From NCBI GenBank assembly GCA_000411415.1, contig KE150452.1, forward strand, positions 244,200-308,199: DNA of 64,000 nt, written 5' to 3'. Origin of the DNA: Actinomyces sp. HPA0247 (GTDB lineage Bacteria > Actinomycetota > Actinomycetes > Actinomycetales > Actinomycetaceae). The position numbers were made by a program, and so were the translations under genes. Below are positions 19,866 to 31,100 of this stretch, piece by piece; the first letter of the stretch is position 1; the number at the start of each line of letters is the position of its first letter. The notes below the pieces were generated by a model that saw nothing but the letters and a program-made list of their open reading frames with translations, searched no databases and was not told where the DNA came from.

Positions 19866-19905
19866 GTGGTGGGGTGGCCGGGATTGCTCCCGGCCACCCC
19901 ACCAC
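19866..19905. terminator. Strong terminator after parC
   Basis: A perfect 18-bp stem (19866-19883 with 19888-19905) with a 4-base loop, followed by TTTCT. It lies 18 bases past the parC stop and would work in both directions. Confidence 0.85.
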
Positions 19906-19927
19906 TTTCTCTGTCGTCATGATGATA

Positions 19928-19965
19928 TGGGTGTGGGCCCAGCCAAACGGCCGGGCCCACACCCA
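19928..19965. terminator. Second hairpin terminator, after pfkB (minus strand)
   Basis: A 13-bp perfect stem (19928-19940 with 19953-19965), extended by three inner pairs around an AAAC loop. It sits 22 bases past the pfkB stop, back to back with the parC terminator. Confidence 0.75.
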
Positions 19966-19987
19966 TCAGTTGAGGAACGCTCCCCCA

Positions 19988-20938
19988 TCAGCCTCGCAGC
20001 GTCCGATCAGCAGCCAGGATGTCGGCTACCTCCTCGCGCGTGGGCGAGTAGGCACCCTGGTGCAGGATGGTGATGCCGGAGGTGATGATGCCGCGGTGGA
20101 TGGCCGGCAGGATCTGGTCCCACGAGGCCTCGCGCAGACGCTGCTTCGCCTCGCCCGAGCCCAGGAGGCCCGCATCCACCAGACCCGAGATCAGGCCAGC
20201 CATGAGCGAGTCACCCGCGCCCACGGTGTCCACCAGCTCAACGTCCAGCGGGTCGACGACAAGCATGTCGCGCTCGGCGGCGGCCTTGATGTAGACGCCC
20301 CAGGGGCCGCGCGTGCACAGGATCAGCGACGGACCGGACTGCGACCACTCGCGGATAACGTCCTCAACGGGGCGGCCCGGGTACAGCCACTCCAGGTCCT
20401 CATCCGACGCCTTCACGACGTCCGAGAGGGCCACGATCGCCTCAATGTGCGGGCGGGCCTCGTCGGGCGTGCCCAGCAGGGCCGGGCGGATGTTCGGATC
20501 GTAGGAGACGGTGCCTCGGATAGCCTGACGCTTAACAGCGGCCAGGACCTTGTCGGCGCCCGGCTCGAGGACGACTGCGTAGGAGCCGGTGTGCACGTGT
20601 CCGACAGTGTCGGGTTCCTCCACGGAGGGCACGTCCCACGACAGATCGAATTCGTAGGTGGCGCGGCCTCGCTCATCAAGAGTCGCATGGGCGACCGTCG
20701 TGAAATCAGCCCCATCGGAGCCGGGAGTCAGGGTCACCCCCGCCGCTTCGGCGTGAGCGCGGACCTTGTTGCCGCGGGCATCGCGGCCGAACCATGTTGC
20801 CAGTTCGGATTCATGCCCTAGCCGGGTCAGTCCGGCTGCGACGTTGAGCATCGATCCCCCGACGACCTCGACGGGTTCACTGTTCGGGCGGGTGATCTCA
20901 TCGATGAGAGCTTCCCCGATGTTCACGATCCTAGTCAT
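19988..20938 (-). CDS. PfkB family carbohydrate kinase (fructokinase-like)
   Basis: A 316-residue ribokinase-fold sugar kinase. It has the N-terminal PfkB signature GGSMLNVAAGLTRLG (residues 27-41) and the catalytic anion-hole motif DTVGAGDSLMAG near 240, with Asp as base. It phosphorylates a sugar with ATP; fructose is likely but not proven. Its start overlaps the stop of the sugar porter gene by 8 bases, so the two form an import-and-phosphorylate pair on the minus strand. It ends at a strong terminator. Confidence 0.87.
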   Translation of the reverse strand: MTRIVNIGEALIDEITRPNSEPVEVVGGSMLNVAAGLTRLGHESELATWFGRDARGNKVRAHAEAAGVTLTPGSDGADFTTVAHATLDERGRATYEFDLSWDVPSVEEPDTVGHVHTGSYAVVLEPGADKVLAAVKRQAIRGTVSYDPNIRPALLGTPDEARPHIEAIVALSDVVKASDEDLEWLYPGRPVEDVIREWSQSGPSLILCTRGPWGVYIKAAAERDMLVVDPLDVELVDTVGAGDSLMAGLISGLVDAGLLGSGEAKQRLREASWDQILPAIHRGIITSGITILHQGAYSPTREEVADILAADRTLRG

Positions 20939-22397
20939 TCGTCAACCCCAGTTTCTCTTCCATTTCTTCGAGCGGGATGCCCTTGGTTTCGGGCATGACC
21001 TTCAGGACCCAGAATAGCTGACCAACCATCGCGAGGAAGAACAGTCCAAAGGCGAATCCACCGCCGAGCTTATCCGTGAGCACAGGGAAGGCATAGGTGG
21101 TAATGAAAGCAAACACCCAGTGCGTGAGCGAACCGAGGGACTGGCCACGCGCGCGCACGCGGTTGGGGAAGATCTCCGAAATGAACACCCAGATGACGGA
21201 CCCTTGCCCAAACGCGTGAGAGGCGATGAATGCAAGCAGACCAATCAGGATCAGCCACACCGGGACAGCGCTGCCTTGCTCGAACGCTCCTCCCTTGTAG
21301 GCGAACATGATGGCCGACAGGAAGCCCAGCGACACGAGGTAGCCGATAGAACCAACAATCATGAGCTGACGGCGACCAAGCTTGTCGATAACGGTCAGGG
21401 CGGCCATCGTGGCAATCAGGTTCATGAGGCCGACAATGACGGATGCGACATAGGGGAATGCCGGTCCGAGTACCTGTTCACCACCTGCGAGCTTCATGAC
21501 CTTGGGCGCGTAGTAGAGGATCGCGTTGATTCCCGAGAGCTGGTTGAACATCGCGATGCAGAAGGCCATGAGGATGACCTTGCGGTAGCGGCGCGTAAAG
21601 AAAGCGACCTTGCCGCCTGCGGCGTCCTCGGCGATCTGCGCCTTCATCTCGCCGATCTGCTCGTCGCATTCGGCTTGAGAGGCGGTGAGACGCTCGGAAA
21701 TCTCCACGGCGCGTTCCTCGTGCCCGTGGGCGAGCAGCCAACGCGGCGTCTCGGGGACGGTGGCCAGGAAGATCAGGAAGAAGACGGCGGGCACCGCCAT
21801 GACGCCGAGCATCCAGCGCCACGCGGTGTCTTCGTGCGCGATTTCGCGGATGACCGCGTTGGAGGCGTAGGCCAGGAGGATACCGAAGACGATGTTGAAC
21901 TGGACCAGGCCGACCAGGCGTCCGCGCACGCGGGCGGGGGCGATTTCGGCGGTGTAGATGGGAGCGACCACGGAGGACAGGCCGACGCCGATGCCTCCGA
22001 GGAAGCGGAAGATCATGAAGAAGGCAATCGGGAAAGAGGACGCCGCCACAAACTTACCGTCCCCGACCGGACTCAGTGTAGGAACCGGTGCCAGGGCGGT
22101 TGCCAGGGCGCCGACACCAAAGAGAATACCAATCCAGAAGAGGACGGGCTTACGTCCAAAGCGGTCGGCGAGCTTACCGGCGATAATGGCGCCGAAAATG
22201 GTGCCGATGGTCGCGATGGCGACGATCATGCCCTCACCCATGGAGGAGAGGGCGTAAAGCTCGGTGAGTTTTTCTTCCGCACCCGAGATGACGGCAGTGT
22301 CAAAACCGAAGAGCAGGCCTCCGAGGGATGCGACGATCGCGCTTCGAATGACCAAGGGCGGAATGGAAGTCGATGATGCTGACGTCTTTGTTGTCAT
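20931..22397 (-). CDS. MFS sugar porter family transporter
   Basis: A 488-residue, 12-helix sugar/H+ symporter of the major facilitator superfamily. Family marks visible are GGLLFGFDTAVISGA in helix 1, DRFGRKP between helices 2 and 3, PETPRWL after helix 6, QLSGINAILYYAP in helix 7 and PETKG near the C-terminus. The paired PfkB kinase suggests a free sugar such as fructose is imported and phosphorylated. The 218-base gap upstream holds a GntR-like inverted repeat (22474-22489). Confidence 0.9.
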   Translation of the reverse strand: MTTKTSASSTSIPPLVIRSAIVASLGGLLFGFDTAVISGAEEKLTELYALSSMGEGMIVAIATIGTIFGAIIAGKLADRFGRKPVLFWIGILFGVGALATALAPVPTLSPVGDGKFVAASSFPIAFFMIFRFLGGIGVGLSSVVAPIYTAEIAPARVRGRLVGLVQFNIVFGILLAYASNAVIREIAHEDTAWRWMLGVMAVPAVFFLIFLATVPETPRWLLAHGHEERAVEISERLTASQAECDEQIGEMKAQIAEDAAGGKVAFFTRRYRKVILMAFCIAMFNQLSGINAILYYAPKVMKLAGGEQVLGPAFPYVASVIVGLMNLIATMAALTVIDKLGRRQLMIVGSIGYLVSLGFLSAIMFAYKGGAFEQGSAVPVWLILIGLLAFIASHAFGQGSVIWVFISEIFPNRVRARGQSLGSLTHWVFAFITTYAFPVLTDKLGGGFAFGLFFLAMVGQLFWVLKVMPETKGIPLEEMEEKLGLTND

Positions 22398-22473
22398 GCT
22401 AGCTCCGCGCTGTGGAGATGGGACGCACGTGGCGCCGAGGCCGTTCCTGCCTCTGACGCGAGCCTATGAATTC

Positions 22474-22489
22474 AATTGGTCGGACAATT
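22474..22489. promoter_or_regulatory. Candidate operator upstream of the sugar porter/pfkB pair
   Basis: AATTG and CAATT arms flank GGTCGG. Read on the minus strand it resembles the TTGTCCGAC-type palindrome bound by FadR/FCD-group GntR regulators. No such regulator gene is nearby, so the assignment is speculative. Confidence 0.35.
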
Positions 22490-22615
22490 AGGACCTAGGC
22501 AGCGATTACACGAAAAGCCCTGACCTGTCGCGCACGAATGCGTCCGCAAGAAAGAAAAAAGTAACGACGCTTACACAAGAAGATATGAGGAAATATCCAC
22601 CATGTGAAACGACAA

Positions 22616-23638
22616 TCAAATTTCAATCGCGTACAGCCTCGTCTGGCCCACCGTGCGGAAGCCCAGATAGTCATAAATGGCGAGGGCACCCGTATGATTC
22701 GCTGACCCCACGCCCGTCGCCGCGCGGTCCATTCCATCGCGTTTCTGCGCCCTCATCGAGGCGAGGATCAGTGCATCCGCGACACGACTCTCACGCCACT
22801 GAGACAGAACGCCCAACTGGTCGATATACCCCTCGCGCCAACCGAGGGCCGCCCAGTCCTGTTCGTAGCGGGAAGCTAGGAGGAACCCTGCGACGCGCGG
22901 TCGATCACCGGTGCGGTCAACAGCAACAAACGACCATTCTGGGGCAAAAGCCGTGCGCCCCTGCATCCACTGCTCCTGCGTGAGCGGGGGACGCCCCCAC
23001 TCGAACTCGTTGAGACGGTTCGCCGCACGTAGGGCGGGTTCCTCCCACTGGGGATCCCAGGCCTCGACACTCATGTACGAACCGAGATCGGGCAGCTGCG
23101 GCAGCCCCTCAAGCGACGCGCGCAGTTCGTAGTAGGTGCGTGTCCAACGGAATCCGTGGACTTTCAGCTGCGCTTCGAGATCATCCTGTCCGGTCTCGAC
23201 GTGGCAGGTGATCTGTGCGGGACCGTCCCCCTCGACCCCAGCCAGCATCTGGCGCGCGGTTCCCTCCTGCCAGTCCACGATCGCATTACCGAGGCCAATG
23301 CGGCGGAAGTCGGGATCCACTCCCCCAACGCACACGCACTCCACACGCCCCGGAAAACGCAAGACGACCTGCGCGAAAGCAACGATGCGTCCTGCTGCAA
23401 TTCCTCTGCGCGCAATACCGACCAGGCCACGCCACTGCGAGGCGCTCGAGAGCATCTCTTCGACCTCGTCCGGGCTCGTGCGATACGGCGGGTTATCGCG
23501 GGCCTCCATGCGAGCAAACAGGGCAGCAAGACCTGTGTGGTGGGCAAGCGTCAGCTCCTCCCACTCAATCCCATGATGCTCGCCCGGGAAGGGGACGAAC
23601 TCGGGGGCATTTGCTCGCTGTGCGAGAGGAATGCTCAT
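22616..23638 (-). CDS. Double-GNAT acetyltransferase (tandem paralogue 1)
   Basis: A 340-residue protein with two GNAT-like halves (about 30-170 and 185-340). Acetyl-CoA loop-like segments appear in the N-terminal half (DPDFRRIGLGNAIVDW) and the C-terminal half (LSQWRESRVADALILASM). The substrate is unknown. It is homologous to the gene just upstream; both begin with a segment of the type PFPGEHHGI / PYPGNHLGL. The start ATG has AAGGAGG at good spacing, and the gap to the upstream gene is 18 bases, so they are one operon. Confidence 0.75.
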   Translation of the reverse strand: MSIPLAQRANAPEFVPFPGEHHGIEWEELTLAHHTGLAALFARMEARDNPPYRTSPDEVEEMLSSASQWRGLVGIARRGIAAGRIVAFAQVVLRFPGRVECVCVGGVDPDFRRIGLGNAIVDWQEGTARQMLAGVEGDGPAQITCHVETGQDDLEAQLKVHGFRWTRTYYELRASLEGLPQLPDLGSYMSVEAWDPQWEEPALRAANRLNEFEWGRPPLTQEQWMQGRTAFAPEWSFVAVDRTGDRPRVAGFLLASRYEQDWAALGWREGYIDQLGVLSQWRESRVADALILASMRAQKRDGMDRAATGVGSANHTGALAIYDYLGFRTVGQTRLYAIEI

Positions 23639-23656
23639 GCTCGCCTCCTTCCGGCT

Positions 23657-24676
23657 CTACTGGTCGATCGTGTAATAAACCTCGGCGGCCTCATCAACGA
23701 AGCCAAGGTGTTCGTAGATATTATGCGCGCCGTCAGGACTCGACATATCGACATCCAGGCCGATCCGGCTCACTCCCGAGGCCGACGCTGCCGCGACCGT
23801 GTGCCCAACGAGAGCTGTCGCCACGGAACGGCCACGGTGAGCCTCAGCAACGCCCAGCAGGTAGATGTACGCCTCCGGCCGACCCGTGGCCACCCAGCGC
23901 TGCGCGGGACGACCCGTGATCGCGTAGCCGACCACTTCACCCTCGGAGTCGACAGCGACGAAGGACCACCGCGGATCGAAGTGATTCATGGCGTCATCCC
24001 ACCACAGAGCACGCAGCGGTGAACGGAACGCCTGCTGGAAAGCCTCCATGTGGATCGCACGGATCTGTTCCTGCGGAACCTGAGTCCACGGCAGGACGCG
24101 GTAGCCGTGGCGCGGCTGCGGGGCGACCTCACCACCGGCAAGGTCGCGGTACATGACCTGGTACGTGCGCTTGGCAAAGAAACCGGCAGCGATGTAGAGA
24201 CGGCGACGGTCGGTCATGTGCGCGTCGACGAGGTTCGAGATGGACACCGGGACCTCGGACTCGGCGCCGAATGCCTCGACGAGCATCTGGCGAGCGCGTC
24301 CGTCCTGCCAGTACAGCAGGGCTCGGCCCACGCCTCGGCCACGCCAGTGCGGGTGAATGTAGGCGCTCACGATGGCGGTCGCAGCCTCGTGGATGCCGCG
24401 TAGCACGCGCACGGATGCCACCGCGCAAATGTTTCGCTTCGCATCGAGGCCGACGATCGTGTCGACCCAGTCGCGTCCGTTCTCGCCCTCCATCATGTCC
24501 GCGATATCGTCGACGGACGTGCGCCGGATGGCGTTATCGTCGTCTTCGATCAGGGAGATGAGTGCATACACGGCGGGCGCGTCGCGGCCGATCAGGGGCC
24601 GCCAGCGCAACCCGAGGTGATTGCCCGGGTACGGGACGGACCCGGGCGGCGTGAGGCGCTGCGCAAGTCCTGTCAT
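23657..24676 (-). CDS. Double-GNAT acetyltransferase (tandem paralogue 2)
   Basis: A 339-residue double-GNAT protein. The N-terminal half has YIHPHWRGRGVGRALLYW (acetyl-CoA P-loop) and the C-terminal half LLGVAEAHRGRSVATALVGH, so both halves keep the R/Q-x-x-G-like loop better than the downstream paralogue. The substrate is unknown. The start chosen is ATG 24674-24676, because TAGGAT lies exactly seven bases upstream and no ribosome-binding site exists; an in-frame ATG at 24685 is the alternative. It is first in the two-gene operon. Confidence 0.75.
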   Translation of the reverse strand: MTGLAQRLTPPGSVPYPGNHLGLRWRPLIGRDAPAVYALISLIEDDDNAIRRTSVDDIADMMEGENGRDWVDTIVGLDAKRNICAVASVRVLRGIHEAATAIVSAYIHPHWRGRGVGRALLYWQDGRARQMLVEAFGAESEVPVSISNLVDAHMTDRRRLYIAAGFFAKRTYQVMYRDLAGGEVAPQPRHGYRVLPWTQVPQEQIRAIHMEAFQQAFRSPLRALWWDDAMNHFDPRWSFVAVDSEGEVVGYAITGRPAQRWVATGRPEAYIYLLGVAEAHRGRSVATALVGHTVAAASASGVSRIGLDVDMSSPDGAHNIYEHLGFVDEAAEVYYTIDQ

Positions 24677-24683
24677 GCGTAAC

Positions 24684-24689
24684 ATCCTA
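24684..24689 (-). promoter_or_regulatory. -10 hexamer of a likely leaderless GNAT operon promoter
   Basis: On the minus strand TAGGAT is followed by GTTACGC and the ATG at 24676. Confidence 0.55.
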
Positions 24690-24781
24690 CCGGCTGATAG
24701 GGCCTTTAGTCACACTGGGACCTGACATATGACCAACAGGCCTGAACGTTTGTGCAATGAATCAGCGCTTTCCGCTTCGCG

Positions 24782-26890
<2,109 letters not shown>

Positions 26891-26897
26891 GATGTGC

Positions 26898-26903
26898 ATC
26901 ATA
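26898..26903 (-). promoter_or_regulatory. -10 hexamer of a likely leaderless parE promoter
   Basis: On the minus strand TATGAT is followed by GCACATC and then GTG 26890, the preferred parE start. Confidence 0.6.
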
Positions 26904-27138
26904 TGTGGGTCAACGCTCGTTTGTGGCCAACGGTGCGCGTGGCGCGGGTTCTGGGATGCTTTCCACGATTGACGAGGCCGGGGCCGGATCGCGCTGGTGG
27001 GCACGCTTTCGGGGCGGATCGGGTCTGTGGTTGGAGGGTTTTCCACTCCCCCGTTCCACTGTGCCAGCGGTCGGGCGGTCGATTGCGCCCCGGGTGAACA
27101 GGGGTGCGCGGCGCGGGGTGATGGTGTGTGATGGAAGC

Positions 27139-27354
27139 ATGAACGCACAGACTCTTGAACGCCCCGTACTGGACGAGCCGCAGCTGAATGCGGCGAATCG
27201 TTGCGACGCCTGCGGCGCTCGCGCCTGGGTTCGTGCGACGATGCCTTCGGGTGGCCAGCTGTACTTCTGCGGCCACCACGCAAATGAACACCTGCCCTCG
27301 CTGGTGGGCGGCGGCGCGCAGATCCTGGACGAGCGTCATTTCATGAACGACTGA
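27139..27354 (+). CDS. DUF7455 small zinc-finger-like protein
   Basis: A 71-residue protein with CDACG and CGHHANEH, a CxxC...CxxH arrangement typical of the DUF7455 family. Function unknown; the family is commonly encoded next to topoisomerase or sigma-factor genes in Actinomycetota. The ATG at 27139 is used. TGTGAT lies six bases before it and GGAAG is too close to act as a ribosome-binding site, so leaderless initiation is possible. An upstream in-frame region exists but is unlike the family. The 248 bases between this start and parE hold both divergent promoters and no other gene. Confidence 0.8.
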   Translation: MNAQTLERPVLDEPQLNAANRCDACGARAWVRATMPSGGQLYFCGHHANEHLPSLVGGGAQILDERHFMND

Positions 27355-27394
27355 GAGCGAGCCTCCCGCAGCGGCGGGACGCACGGCTGTGAGG

Positions 27395-27431
27395 CGCGGG
27401 CGGGGACCGACGGGGTCCCCGCCCGCGTTTT
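27395..27431 (+). terminator. Rho-independent terminator after DUF7455
   Basis: A perfect 14-bp GC-rich stem (27395-27408 with 27414-27427), 5-base loop, then TTTT at 27428-27431. Confidence 0.88.
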
Positions 27432-27705
27432 CATACTCGAACCGCCGTTGCTCCACCCGGCGGGTCAACGTGCGCATGAGTGAGCCTGCGCTCCGCCGAA
27501 TACGCCCACTCTCTTGGATAGGAAACGCAGTTCTGGATAGGAAACGCAGTTCTGGATAGGAAACGCAGATCTGGATAGCTTATTAACCTATCCAGATGCT
27601 CATAACCTATCCAGAAGGCCGCATCCTATCCAGATCAACAATCAGCAATCCCGGCAACAATCTCACTCCACGACGAACGACACTACGTAGCCTCGACAAA
27701 GCCGG
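27432..27705. other. Gene-free stretch holding repeat array A
   Basis: Apart from the array at 27516-27631 no feature is seen. The 75 bases after the array are less GC-rich than the genes around them and lead into the ABC-transporter remnant; they may be decayed coding sequence. Confidence 0.6.
27516..27631. repeat. Dyad array of GGATAGG heptamers with 19-bp period (copy A)
   Basis: Four forward heptamers start at 27516, 27535, 27554 and 27573 (the last reads GGATAGC), exactly 19 bases apart. Three inverted heptamers CCTATCC start at 27587, 27606 and 27625, again 19 bases apart. The forward and inverted halves meet at a near-palindrome, 27573-27593. The spacer bases are also partly conserved (AAACGCAG between the first units). 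The same architecture recurs at 37067-37144. Function unknown; candidates are a protein-binding array, an iteron-like element or a structured RNA. Confidence 0.9.
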
Positions 27706-27921
27706 TTGAACGAACGACCAACAACGTGCAGACAAGCCCACCCCTACATGCGCATCGGCGATCAGCTTGAGCTGGTCGCGAAGCTCAAGGGCCAGAAGGA
27801 CAAGGCCGCGCGTCAGGCCGAGGTTCGTGCCCTCATGGTGACGCATGATCGCTCGATCCTCCCCTACGTGGGCACTATCTACGAGCTCACGCACGGCACG
27901 CTAACGAAGATCGAAGCCTGA
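27706..27921 (+). pseudogene. ABC transporter ATP-binding protein remnant with internal deletion
   Basis: The 71-codon frame joins two pieces of an ABC ATPase. The first, PYMRIGDQLELVAKLKGQKD, corresponds to the region after the Q-loop. The second, ALMVTHDRSILPYVGTIYEL, is the switch-histidine region near the C-terminus. The ABC signature, Walker B and everything between are missing, and no Walker A is found upstream. The join is in frame at about codon 43. It is therefore a degraded gene that cannot make a working ATPase. It lies 75 bases from repeat array A and its 3' end overlaps a small minus-strand gene. Confidence 0.72.
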
Positions 27922-28062
27922 GAGCGTCGGGCGCACCGGGAGAACCTTCCACGCTCCGTCGCATTCGCCCGCTTCGAAGCGCTGCGCATCTGCTTCAAGA
28001 TCGGCGTCGGTAACAGTGATTCCTCCAGCAAGGCGGTAGGTTTCTTCTGGTTTCGTGCTCAT
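27901..28062 (-). CDS. Small protein resembling a truncated antitoxin N-terminus
   Basis: A 53-residue frame starting MSTKPEETYRLAGG with a good ribosome-binding site (GAGGAGAGG, 6 bases before ATG 28060-28062). The pattern GGITVTDADLEADAQRFEAG followed by a short RPTLSGFDL segment resembles the N-terminal linker of actinobacterial antitoxins that continue into a ribbon-helix-helix domain; here it stops first. That resemblance is from memory and is weak. No toxin gene is adjacent. Together with the neighbouring ABC remnant it suggests a decayed accessory spot. Confidence 0.45.
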   Translation of the reverse strand: MSTKPEETYRLAGGITVTDADLEADAQRFEAGECDGAWKVLPVRPTLSGFDLR

Positions 28063-28164
28063 TGCCTCTCCTCTCAGGTCCAAATATTTCTGTCATCATT
28101 TTCTGTGAAGGCGCGGCCATTGCGACCAGATGCAACGGCTCCATCCGCGCGAGAACGCTGCCCC

Positions 28165-31100
28165 CTAGTCCGCCAGACGCTGGGACACCACCGTCGTGAC
28201 GCCGTCGCGCATGGTGACGCCGTAGAGGGCGTCCGCGATCTCCATCGTGCGCTTCTGGTGGGTGATGACGATCAGCTGCGAGGTCTCCTGCAGCTCCTTG
28301 AAGATGGCGAGCAGGCGCGTCAGGTTCATGTCGTCCAGGGCGGCCTCAACCTCGTCCATGACGTAGAACGGGGACGGACGCGCCTTGAAGATCGCGACCA
28401 GGAACGCGATCGCGGCCAGGGAACGCTCGCCGCCCGAGAGCAGGGACAGGCGCTTGACCTTCTTGCCCGCGGGCCGGGCCTCGATCTCGATGCCCGTCGA
28501 AAGCATGTCATCCGGGTCGGTGAGCACCAGGTCGCCCTGGCCGCCCGGGAACAGCACGCCGAACACGTGCTCGAACTGCTCGCGCGTCTCGGCGAAGGCC
28601 GACGCGAAGGCCTCCTCCACCAGGCGATCCACGTCCTGCACAATGCGCAGCAGGTCCGCTTTCGATGCCTTGAGGTCTTGGACCTGGTCCACGAGGAACT
28701 TGTGCCGCGAGGCCAGCGCCTCGTGCTCCTCGAGCGCCAGCGGGTTCACGCGCCCCAGCTTCTCCAAGTCCTTCAGCGCCTTGGCGAGCGCGCGTTCCTG
28801 CTCAGCGCGCACATACGCGCTCGGCTCGACAGCCGCGGCCTTCTCGACCTGATCGGGGTCGAGCGGCAGCATCGGCACCAGCATCTGCGGCCCGAACTCG
28901 GCGAGCAGCTGCTCGGGCTCGAGGGACAGCTCCTCCAGGGCGCGCCGCTGCAGATCCTCGACGCGCAGGCGAGTCTGCTCGGCCGCAATCTGCCCCTGGT
29001 GAGCCGAGGCCGTGGCCTCCGACAGCTCCGCGCTCAGCCGGTCCAGGGCGCGGCGGGCGTCCGAGACCTCCTGGGAGACCTGGGAGCGCCGCTCGCTCAG
29101 GCGGTCGCGCTCGGCGGCGGCCTGGGACAGGGCTCGCTCGGCGGCCTCGAGGGCGACGCGGGCGGCTGCCTCCACGTCCGAGGCCGTTGCCAGCTCCGTC
29201 TTTCGCGCGGCCTCGCGCCGGGCGTAGCGGGCGCGTTCCTCGCGCTCGGCTGCGGCGGCCTGGCGCAGGGAGCGGGCGCGGGAGGCGGCGCGCCGCGATT
29301 GTTCTTCGAGGGCACGCAGGCTCAGGCGAGCCTCGTTTTCGGCCTCGCGGGCCTCGCGCGCGGCGCGGGAGGCAGCATCCGCGCGGGCCTGCGCGTCTTC
29401 GAGTGATTCGGGCGGGCCGACGGTGTCGGCGCCGTCAAGGCGTGCGCGGGCGGCCACATCCTGCTCACGGGCCCACGTGACCTGCTCGTCGGCGCGGCGA
29501 GCCACATCGTGGGCGCGCTCGGCCTCGGCTCGGGCTGCCTGCGCGGCCGACTGGGCGCGGGCCAGCTCCTGGGCTTCCTTGGCGCGCTGTGCGTCTTCCT
29601 CGCGCAGCGCCTTCAGGGCGTCGTTTGCCTCGCGGATGCAGCGGTCCAGGTGTGCGTTTGCCTCGCTGAGCTGCTCGGAGACCTCGGCCATGCGGGCCTG
29701 CGCGGCCTCGGCCTGCGCGCACGCCTCCTCGTAGTCAGCGCGCACGGACAGTACGGAGGACGCCTGGCGGCCCCCCTCCACCGACCAGGAGCGCAGCACG
29801 TCGCCGCCCGACGTGACGACGGCGCGCACGCCGAGCACATCGAGCACAGCCGCGGCGGTCTCAAGCGAGCAGGCGACAACCCCATCCAACAGAGAGGCCA
29901 GCGGCGCGGCGGCCCCCTCGCAGGCGACGACGTCGGCGAGCCACGTCGCGCCCTCGGGCAGCTCGGCGCGGGCGCCACCGCCGGTCCTATCCGCAGGATC
30001 GTCGGAAGAACCTGAAGAATCAGATGCCACGACCAACCGCAGCGAGCGCCCGGCCGCGCGGGCAGCGTCCAGCTCGCCCAGGCCTCGGGCCAAGGAGTCG
30101 ACGACGACGGCGTCAGCGAAGGGAGCCAGCGCGGCGGCGACGGCGTCTTCGAAACCGGGTGTGACGTGTAGGAGGGGCGCGACCTGGCCGAGCACACCGG
30201 GGCGTCCCAGCAGCTCGGCGGTGCCGTCCTCGGGGGCGAGCAGCTGCTCAAGGGCGTCGCGGCGGGCCTCCCAGCGCGCGCGGTCAGCGCGGGCCTCGCG
30301 TTCGACGCCGAGCAGCTCGTCCACGCGGGCGCGCGCGGCGTCGCGGCGGGCAGAGGCCTCGGCGTGTGCGCGGGCCGCTCCCCCGTCGTCTTCTTCCTCG
30401 GATGAGGCTCCCTCAGCGCCAGAAGCGTCCACGTCAACGGTTCCAACAGACGACGCAGGCACGGCCCTCTCGGCGGCCTCGGCGCGCTCCTGAGCCGCGC
30501 GGTATGCGCCCCACGCGCGGTCGGCCTCGGCGATCGCTGCCTCCAGGCGAGACGCGGCGGTGGACGCGTCTCCGGTCAGGCGCGCGACTTTCTCGCGGTG
30601 ATCGGCAATGACGCGGTTGACGCGGGCGAGCTCGCGGGACGCGGAATCGTCGGCGTCCTCGGCGGCCTCGCGCGCGCGAGTCGCGGACGTCAGGGCACTG
30701 CGCGCCTCTTCGACGTGAGCGACCAGCGCAGCGTCCTCGGCACCGGCGACGCGGGCGCGCTCGTCGAGGACGTCGGGATCCTCGCCGCCCGGGGGCAGCT
30801 CGGGGGTCGCACGCAGGGAAACCTTCTGGGTCGCGGCCATCAGCGTGCCACGCAGGCGCTCGGTGATCGTGGTCAGGGACTGCCAGTCGGAGGACGCCTG
30901 GTCGAGCGCAGGCGAGGACGCGCGCTCCGCATCCTCCAGACGCGAAAGCTCAGCGCGCGCGGCGGCTATCTGCTCCTCGAGCGAAGCCCGGCGCTCGGCC
31001 GCAGACTCATCCGATGCCTCGAGCACCGATAGCTTGGAAAGCGCAGAGGACAGGTCATCGGCGAGCAGGCGGGCCTTCGCGTCGCGCACGCGCGCCTGAA

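Noticed and set aside
27516..27631. CRISPR array or DnaA boxes
   Set aside because: The repeated core is only 7 bases, reverses orientation in mid-array, and has no unique spacers of CRISPR length. The TATCCA-containing units do not match TTATCCACA consistently; only one unit in copy B comes within one base.
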